From NCBI GenBank assembly GCA_947177975.1, contig CAMWWH010000002.1:1-47655 (forward strand): a DNA stretch of 47,655 nucleotides, written 5' to 3'. The notes under the pieces were generated by a model. It made no database searches, was not told the origin of the DNA, and worked only from the letters and a program-made list of their open reading frames with translations. The DNA is from an uncultured Clostridia bacterium. Its GTDB lineage: Bacteria; Bacillota; Clostridia; Christensenellales; Borkfalkiaceae. The position numbers and the translations under genes were made by a program. The number at the start of each line of letters is the position of its first letter. The stretch's first letter is position 1. This document shows, in pieces, positions 43,646 to 47,655 of this stretch.

Positions 43646-43682
43646 AGCCCCTCGCGGAAATTTTTCCGCGAGGGGCTGAATT
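43646..43682. terminator. Bidirectional terminator between ribU and the SPFH gene
   Basis: A 15-bp stem (agcccctcgcggaaa 43646-43660, complement 43663-43677) is preceded by an A-run. The plus side has only a modest T content (GAATTTATTT); the minus side runs into T-rich sequence. Confidence 0.83.
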
Positions 43683-43685
43683 TAT

Positions 43686-44786
43686 TTAATTATTGGGATT
43701 TGTGGGAACGGGTATCATAATATTGCCGTTGTCGCCCGTCACGACCTGAGGCAGCTTGCCGTCCCATTTTGCGAGATATTCGAGGTATTCCATATACTCG
43801 ATTAACAGCTTTTTGGACGCTTCGGCTTCCGCACCGGTGCCCCATTCGATTTCGTAAATAGTTTCCTCGCCCTCGGTGGTAGAGGTCACGGTATAGCCCA
43901 TCGAACGTGCAAGTTCGACGATTTTAATCTTGGTTGCGTACGCTTCTGCGGAGGCGATTAACTTCTGAGCTTCCGCGTCCGCCTTGGCGACTTCGATTTT
44001 CGCTTCGGCTTGCTTTTTGGCAACTTCCAATTCCTTGTCGGCGTTGATAATCGCCGTTTCCTTTTCGTACTGCGCCTTCAGCTTTTCCTGTTCGGCAATC
44101 ATCTTGTCCTCGACCGTCTTTTCGAACGCGGCGGTAAAGTCTATGTTCGTGAGAACGACGGTGTTAATGGTCGCATAATAACCCTTGTCGATTGCCGCTT
44201 TAACCGCTTCTTCGACTTTTTCGGTTGCCGTCGCGCGGTTTTCGATAACTTCCATTGCCGAGTAGTCGGCAAGCACGGCTTTGGCTTTGCCCTCGGTCAC
44301 ACTCTTGATTTTGACCGAAAGAGCGTCGAGGCTGCCGTAGTTGTTGGCGATTTCCAAAGCTCTGGCTACGTCCATCTGGTACTGAACGTTGATTAAAATG
44401 TCCATCGACTGACCGTCTTTCGAGTAGGTGTTCGCGTTGATGTTCAGGTTCTGCACCTTGGAATCGTATCTGTCGTACTTTTCGGTTATCCAGAAATCGA
44501 AGTACGTGCCCGCCGTACGTACGGAACGCGCTTCGCCGAGGTGCTTGACGACGGCGATTTCACCCGCGTTGACGGTGTGAAAGCTGAAGGGGATAAACAG
44601 GAAAAGTATAAACGCAACGAGCGCCGCGCCCGCGGACAAGCCGCCCGCAAGCGGTTTTCTGACCGTCGCGCCGCCGCTCCTGCGCATAGCAAACGGTTTT
44701 TTGCCCGTGAGAAAGAGTACGGCTAAAGCCGCGCAGATTACGAAGGCGATTGCAAAAACAAAACCCAAGATAATTCCGATTGTCAT
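43686..44786 (-). CDS. SPFH/band 7 (prohibitin-like) membrane protein
   Basis: The product has 366 residues. Two N-terminal membrane helices (about 4-26 and 50-68) are followed by a band 7 domain (about 70-245) starting FHTVNAGEIAVVKHLGEARSV, then a long alanine- and glutamate-rich coiled coil (about 225-295). Such proteins form large rings on membranes and shield or regulate proteases and other membrane proteins. The C-terminus (about 295-366) is not recognised. AAGGAG precedes the ATG. It is monocistronic with its own promoter; no NfeD-type partner gene is adjacent. Confidence 0.9.
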   Translation of the reverse strand: MTIGIILGFVFAIAFVICAALAVLFLTGKKPFAMRRSGGATVRKPLAGGLSAGAALVAFILFLFIPFSFHTVNAGEIAVVKHLGEARSVRTAGTYFDFWITEKYDRYDSKVQNLNINANTYSKDGQSMDILINVQYQMDVARALEIANNYGSLDALSVKIKSVTEGKAKAVLADYSAMEVIENRATATEKVEEAVKAAIDKGYYATINTVVLTNIDFTAAFEKTVEDKMIAEQEKLKAQYEKETAIINADKELEVAKKQAEAKIEVAKADAEAQKLIASAEAYATKIKIVELARSMGYTVTSTTEGEETIYEIEWGTGAEAEASKKLLIEYMEYLEYLAKWDGKLPQVVTGDNGNIMIPVPTNPNN

Positions 44787-44820
44787 TGTTGATAATCTCC
44801 TTAATATTTTTTACAAGTAT

Positions 44821-44850
44821 ATGATAACAGTAAAATGCGGTTTCCGTCAA
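44821..44850 (-). promoter_or_regulatory. Putative promoter of the SPFH gene
   Basis: On the minus strand TTGACG (44850-44845) and TATCAT (44826-44821) are 18 bases apart, about 35 bases before the ATG at 44786. Confidence 0.5.
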
Positions 44851-44891
44851 TGCACAAATTCTGTAAAAAATACGAGAAAGTCGCGGATTGT

Positions 44892-45323
44892 TCAGCTTTC
44901 GCGCCCGAGGATAAAATCAACTCGGCAATCAAACTCGTCGGCAAGGTCGATAATGTTTTTAAGCGTGGGCTTGTGTTCACCTCTGAGCCAGCTATAATAT
45001 GCCGTCTTTGAAATTTTAGTTCCGTTATAAAAACGGTAAGAGGAGCATTTGAAATGCTTTTTCAAAAATGCAAGCTGTTCTGAAAATGGCGGGCAAGGCT
45101 TAAAAATCAAATTTTGTTTTTCCGTTTCTCTGCCCAAAAGAAAGTCTACCGAACAGTTATAATAGTCGGCAATTTTTAATATAGTTTCTACGGTTGGTTC
45201 GCGCTCATCGTTCGAATAGTAAGTAAGGCAAGACGCGGAAATACCTATTTTAGCGGCAGTTTCTTTAAGGTTTAATCCGCTATCGGAAATCAAATCCGAA
45301 AGTGTTTCACTCAGTTTCGACAT
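44892..45323 (-). CDS. XRE-type regulator with two tandem helix-turn-helix domains (module B)
   Basis: The product has 143 residues. The first HTH covers about 1-66 (GLNLKETAAKIGISASCLTYYS, ending VDFLLGRE) and a second, more divergent one about 78-143 (ISKTAYYSWLRGEHKPT, ending VDFILGRES). Both halves share the V-D-F/Y-L/I-L-G ending of the module A regulator at 40170, suggesting duplication of one HTH unit. It is divergent from the 59-residue gene at 45470, with an inverted repeat between them, so it likely controls that gene. GAGGAA precedes the ATG. Confidence 0.8.
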   Translation of the reverse strand: MSKLSETLSDLISDSGLNLKETAAKIGISASCLTYYSNDEREPTVETILKIADYYNCSVDFLLGRETEKQNLIFKPCPPFSEQLAFLKKHFKCSSYRFYNGTKISKTAYYSWLRGEHKPTLKNIIDLADEFDCRVDFILGRES

Positions 45324-45361
45324 AATTCCTCAAAAGTAGTGTTTTTTCTACAATTTATTCT

Positions 45362-45413
45362 GTGCTAACCTGCGAATTTTCACTTGCAAATTATCAAGTT
45401 AGCACGGTATAAT
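45362..45413 (+). promoter_or_regulatory. Module B promoter with a long-armed inverted repeat operator
   Basis: TTGCAA (45384-45389) and TATAAT (45408-45413) are 18 bases apart. A perfect inverted repeat, GTGCTAAC (45362-45369) and GTTAGCAC (45398-45405), flanks the -35 region; the right arm ends 2 bases before the -10 box. This is where the divergent XRE regulator would be expected to bind. Confidence 0.7.
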
Positions 45414-45469
45414 GTAAGTACACAAAAGATTGCGCAACAAATGTGAAAAAATACTAAGGAGGTTTAATT

Positions 45470-45649
45470 ATGGTCAAAGCATTAAAAGATGCAATAAACG
45501 AAAAAGGTATAACGGGCAAATCGATAGTGGAAGAAATAGAGCCGCTTTTGAAAGAGGTTTACAGAGGAAGCGTGGAAATAAGCGGCGACTGTCTTATTAT
45601 CAGATTTTTAAACGGTCAGGTTTTTAAGCTGTCGGCGGTTGAACAATAA
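45470..45649 (+). CDS. Small protein of module B (EEIxPLL...NGQxFxL family)
   Basis: The product has 59 residues, which makes it easy to overlook. The ATG at 45470 follows a strong AAGGAGG. The protein reads MVKALKDAINEKG, then IVEEIEPLLKEVYRG and IRFLNGQVFKLSAVEQ at the end. These last two blocks align with the 72-residue protein at 40477 (EEI-PLL, G, G, F-NGQ-F-L). Both genes are divergent from XRE regulators and preceded by palindromic sites, so the two loci look like copies of one module. No known domain is recognised; its role is open. Confidence 0.8.
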   Translation: MVKALKDAINEKGITGKSIVEEIEPLLKEVYRGSVEISGDCLIIRFLNGQVFKLSAVEQ

Positions 45650-45653
45650 ACGC

Positions 45654-45682
45654 TTGCAACTTACCCCGAACAGTGATATAAT
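45654..45682 (+). promoter_or_regulatory. Promoter of the zinc-ribbon membrane protein gene
   Basis: TTGCAA (45654-45659) and TATAAT (45677-45682) are 17 bases apart, starting only 5 bases after the small gene's stop codon. A CGGGAG ribosome binding site follows near 45703. Confidence 0.75.
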
Positions 45683-45715
45683 ATAATATATTGATTTAAC
45701 TTTCGGGAGTAAGCA

Positions 45716-46969
45716 ATGGCAAGGGTTAATTGTAAGGCGTGCGGAGCGTCAATGAATACGGCTTTTTATATCTGCCCGCAGTGCGGAGTGAAAAGAGCGG
45801 ACAGAGAGCTGCTTAAAGACGTGAATATTGCGTACAACGCCGACGATTCGCAAGCGGCGCGCCTTTTTTATAACGACGTTTTAGCCGCCGACCCTATAAA
45901 CGCCGAGGCTTACTGGGGATTGTTTTTGCTTGATTTCGGTTTAAAAGACAAGATAGAAAGCGACGGCATTACACAGAGGCGCATTACGGCTGAAAACTTT
46001 ATATATAAGAAACTGACCGCACAGCTTTACGACAGAATATATGCAAACGAAAGCTATCTGAAAGCGCTGAGCCTTGCAGACGGTGATTTCAAAAGGCGCG
46101 TCGACACGTTTTGGCGCGGACTCGAAGACCGCTACGGCGAGATTAAACGCGAACGCGCCGAAAAACAATTCGAAAAACGTACGGACGCGGTGCTGTCGGA
46201 ACCGAAAAAATCCTCGAAAATAACTGCGGGTAAATTGGTGACGTCGATTTTATGTTGCTTACCCGTAATTCTGGAATTGCTCCTCGTGTTACTCATTCCG
46301 CATATAGGCGTTCTTGCGGGAAACACGTACGTGGCAAGGTGGGGTTGGCAGGAGCTTTCCCTGCCTATGAAGATTTCGTTTTTAAGCGTGATTATTCTCG
46401 GCTTCGTCATACAGGTACTTGGACTTTTCAGAAAACTGCATAAAGTGCTGGGTATGTTTACGCAAATCATATCGTTCGGCTTGTTCGTGCTTTCGGCTTA
46501 CGCACTGTACGACAACGCCTCGTCGGTATATATTCAGTGGGGCTTGGCGATGATGGTGCCCGTGTCGCTGCTCGTTACGGCGCTGCGGTATGCGTCCGCC
46601 GACGGCTTCGGCTTTATCGACGATTTCAATTTCTGGTATTTTCTGCCGATTGCTCTCGAAGTCGCGGAATATATTTTATTCTTCCTCGTGTTCCGCACCA
46701 TATTCGGAGTATCCGCTCAGCTGTGGTTCTTCGTTGCGATTACCGTTACGACGGTAGCTTCGGTTGCCGTTTCATCCTTCTGGGAAGATTTCCATTGGGC
46801 GCCCGTGGGAATTAACCTTGCGGTTGCCGTGCTCTTATGCGTGATTTTCTGGATAGGCAGAATGGTTTCAAGCGAATGGTTTGCAAACGGCGGCGTAATC
46901 ACCGTGGTTATCCTTGCAATAGGCGGCTCCTGGTTTATCCACTGGTTTATTCACAGAAACGACCCTTAA
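45716..46969 (+). CDS. Zinc-ribbon, TPR-like and multi-helix membrane protein of unknown function
   Basis: The product has 417 residues. A zinc ribbon opens it (C6, C9, C20, C23), followed by a helical segment resembling a TPR unit (about 34-75: AARLFYNDVLAADPINAEAYWGL). From about residue 180 there are six or seven membrane helices. Zinc-ribbon plus TPR-like plus membrane proteins are common and uncharacterised in Clostridia. The gene has its own promoter and a strong terminator, so it is a single unit. Confidence 0.75.
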   Translation: MARVNCKACGASMNTAFYICPQCGVKRADRELLKDVNIAYNADDSQAARLFYNDVLAADPINAEAYWGLFLLDFGLKDKIESDGITQRRITAENFIYKKLTAQLYDRIYANESYLKALSLADGDFKRRVDTFWRGLEDRYGEIKRERAEKQFEKRTDAVLSEPKKSSKITAGKLVTSILCCLPVILELLLVLLIPHIGVLAGNTYVARWGWQELSLPMKISFLSVIILGFVIQVLGLFRKLHKVLGMFTQIISFGLFVLSAYALYDNASSVYIQWGLAMMVPVSLLVTALRYASADGFGFIDDFNFWYFLPIALEVAEYILFFLVFRTIFGVSAQLWFFVAITVTTVASVAVSSFWEDFHWAPVGINLAVAVLLCVIFWIGRMVSSEWFANGGVITVVILAIGGSWFIHWFIHRNDP

Positions 46970-46980
46970 AAGTTATTTAA

Positions 46981-47020
46981 AAAGCCCCCTCGCGAAAAAT
47001 TTTCGCGAGGGGGCTTTATG
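46981..47020 (+). terminator. Strong intrinsic terminator after the zinc-ribbon gene
   Basis: A perfect 18-bp stem (46981-46998 and 47000-47017), of the form aaagccccctcgcgaaaa, lies 11 bases after the stop codon. It belongs to the family of similar palindromes noted in this window. The T content after the stem is short. Confidence 0.85.
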
Positions 47021-47030
47021 TCTATATAAT

Positions 47031-47116
47031 GTATGAATATATCCGTTTTGTATATGTACTTTCCAAAAATTAGCATTTATAATTTAAGTGTATGAATATG
47101 CGCGTATTATGCGCGC
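47031..47116 (+). promoter_or_regulatory. eda upstream region with repeats and a putative -10 box
   Basis: A TATAAT lies at 47078-47083 but a good -35 box is not seen, hinting at activator-dependent control. The 10-base sequence GTATGAATAT occurs at 47031-47040 and 47090-47099. A short hairpin GCGCG/CGCGC (about 47100-47116) sits just before the GAGGAG ribosome binding site. Confidence 0.5.
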
Positions 47117-47129
47117 GTGAGGAGATAAA

Positions 47130-47655
47130 ATGAACATTAAAGAAAAACTCAACGATTTGGTTGAACAGCTTGGCAACGTGGGAATCGTTCCCGTAATCAA
47201 GCTCGACAAGGTGGAGAACGCCGAAAAGCTCGCGAAAGCTCTGCGCGACGGCGGCATCAACTGTGCCGAGGTAACCTTCCGTGCCAAGGGTGCGGATGAG
47301 GTTATCGGACGCATGGTAAAGGCTTACCCCGATATGCTTGTCGGCGCGGGCACGGTTTTAACCTGCGAACAGGCGGATGCGGCTTACAAGGCGGGCGCAA
47401 AATTCTGCGTAGCCCCCGGTCTTAACCCCAAGGTTGTAAAGCACTGCCTCGACAAGGGCATACCTTTCGCCCCCGGACTTTCGTCGGCGAGCGAGATTGA
47501 GCAGGCGCTCGAACTCGGACTTGACTTCGCGAAGTTCTTCCCTGCGGAGCAGGCGGGCGGACTTCCCTACATAAAGTCGGTCTGCGGTCCTTACACGACT
47601 ATGCGCTTTATGCCCACGGGCGGCGTTACGGCGGACAACCTCAACACCTACCTTG
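47130..47655 (+). CDS. eda: 2-dehydro-3-deoxyphosphogluconate (KDPG) aldolase, cut by the window end
   Basis: Only the first 175 residues are present; the gene continues past the window. GAGGAG lies 5-6 bases before the ATG. The family pattern is clear: GIVPVIKLD at the start, AEVTFR with E47, VGAGTVLT, and FAKFFPAE with the Schiff-base lysine K135, then MPTGGV. The enzyme splits KDPG to pyruvate and glyceraldehyde 3-phosphate, the last step of the Entner-Doudoroff and uronate routes. It fits with the KduD-like enzyme at 38022. A KDG kinase gene would be expected just beyond the window. Confidence 0.95.
   Translation, partial: MNIKEKLNDLVEQLGNVGIVPVIKLDKVENAEKLAKALRDGGINCAEVTFRAKGADEVIGRMVKAYPDMLVGAGTVLTCEQADAAYKAGAKFCVAPGLNPKVVKHCLDKGIPFAPGLSSASEIEQALELGLDFAKFFPAEQAGGLPYIKSVCGPYTTMRFMPTGGVTADNLNTYL

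Noticed and set aside
40170-45649. Prophage control region (CI/Cro-like)
   Set aside because: Small divergent regulators recall phage switches, but no integrase, replication or structural phage genes are nearby and ordinary chromosomal genes lie between the two copies.

Overview
The window (47.7 kb) looks like a chromosome segment of a low-to-mid-GC Gram-positive Clostridia relative, probably a gut anaerobe. The signs are lipoprotein signal peptides without outer-membrane genes, sigma-A-type promoters (TTGACA-17-TATAAT and variants), AGGAGG ribosome binding sites, an FMN riboswitch ahead of an ECF-type ribU, and DegV, YitT and MATE genes. I place it near uncultured gut Clostridia by the style of its genes, not by a marker. 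No rRNA, tRNA, CRISPR array, transposase or phage structural gene was seen. A few gene starts were moved from the longest possible ORF on the strength of ribosome binding sites or promoters. One 59-residue gene (45470-45649) is easy to miss.

1-22.2 kb: a nine-gene plus-strand run with one visible promoter (96-124) and one terminator (22152-22184). It encodes a huge GLUG/beta-repeat lipoprotein, a 2598-residue subtilisin carrying BspA-like leucine-rich repeats, an InlB-like lipoprotein, a complete oligopeptide ABC transporter (OppA, B, C, D, F) and a small tail-anchored membrane protein. Read together, the cell digests protein at its surface and imports the peptides.

22.2-30.8 kb: a cysteine desulfidase-like gene (minus) diverges from a two-gene redox operon: a membrane protein ending in a CxxC motif like that of the CD1871A family, then a membrane polyferredoxin fused to a thioredoxin domain. 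Convergent to it lie two lipoprotein genes, one with a TlpA-type CGPC domain. An asparaginase-like gene follows.

30.8-40.2 kb: carbohydrate and central metabolism. It holds an iron alcohol dehydrogenase, an ASCH-domain protein, a GH43 glycosidase, YitT, a MATE/deacetylase/KduD-like operon and glyA. At the far right edge a KDPG aldolase gene (eda) runs out of the window, which fits the KduD-like enzyme in a uronate or gluconate route.

40.1-47 kb: a regulator-rich stretch with three XRE-type regulators. Two of them are each divergent from a tiny gene, and these two tiny proteins are clearly related to each other (shared EEIxPLL and NGQxFxL blocks). This duplicated regulator/small-protein module, with its own palindromic operators, is the best candidate for an undescribed system. 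DegV, riboswitch-controlled ribU, an SPFH protein and a zinc-ribbon membrane protein are interspersed.

Two window-wide signals stand out. Several genes (23586, 35411, 40379, 41902) have a good -10 box only 6-10 bases before the start codon, implying leaderless or nearly leaderless mRNAs. Five terminators share an unusually similar GC-rich palindrome.
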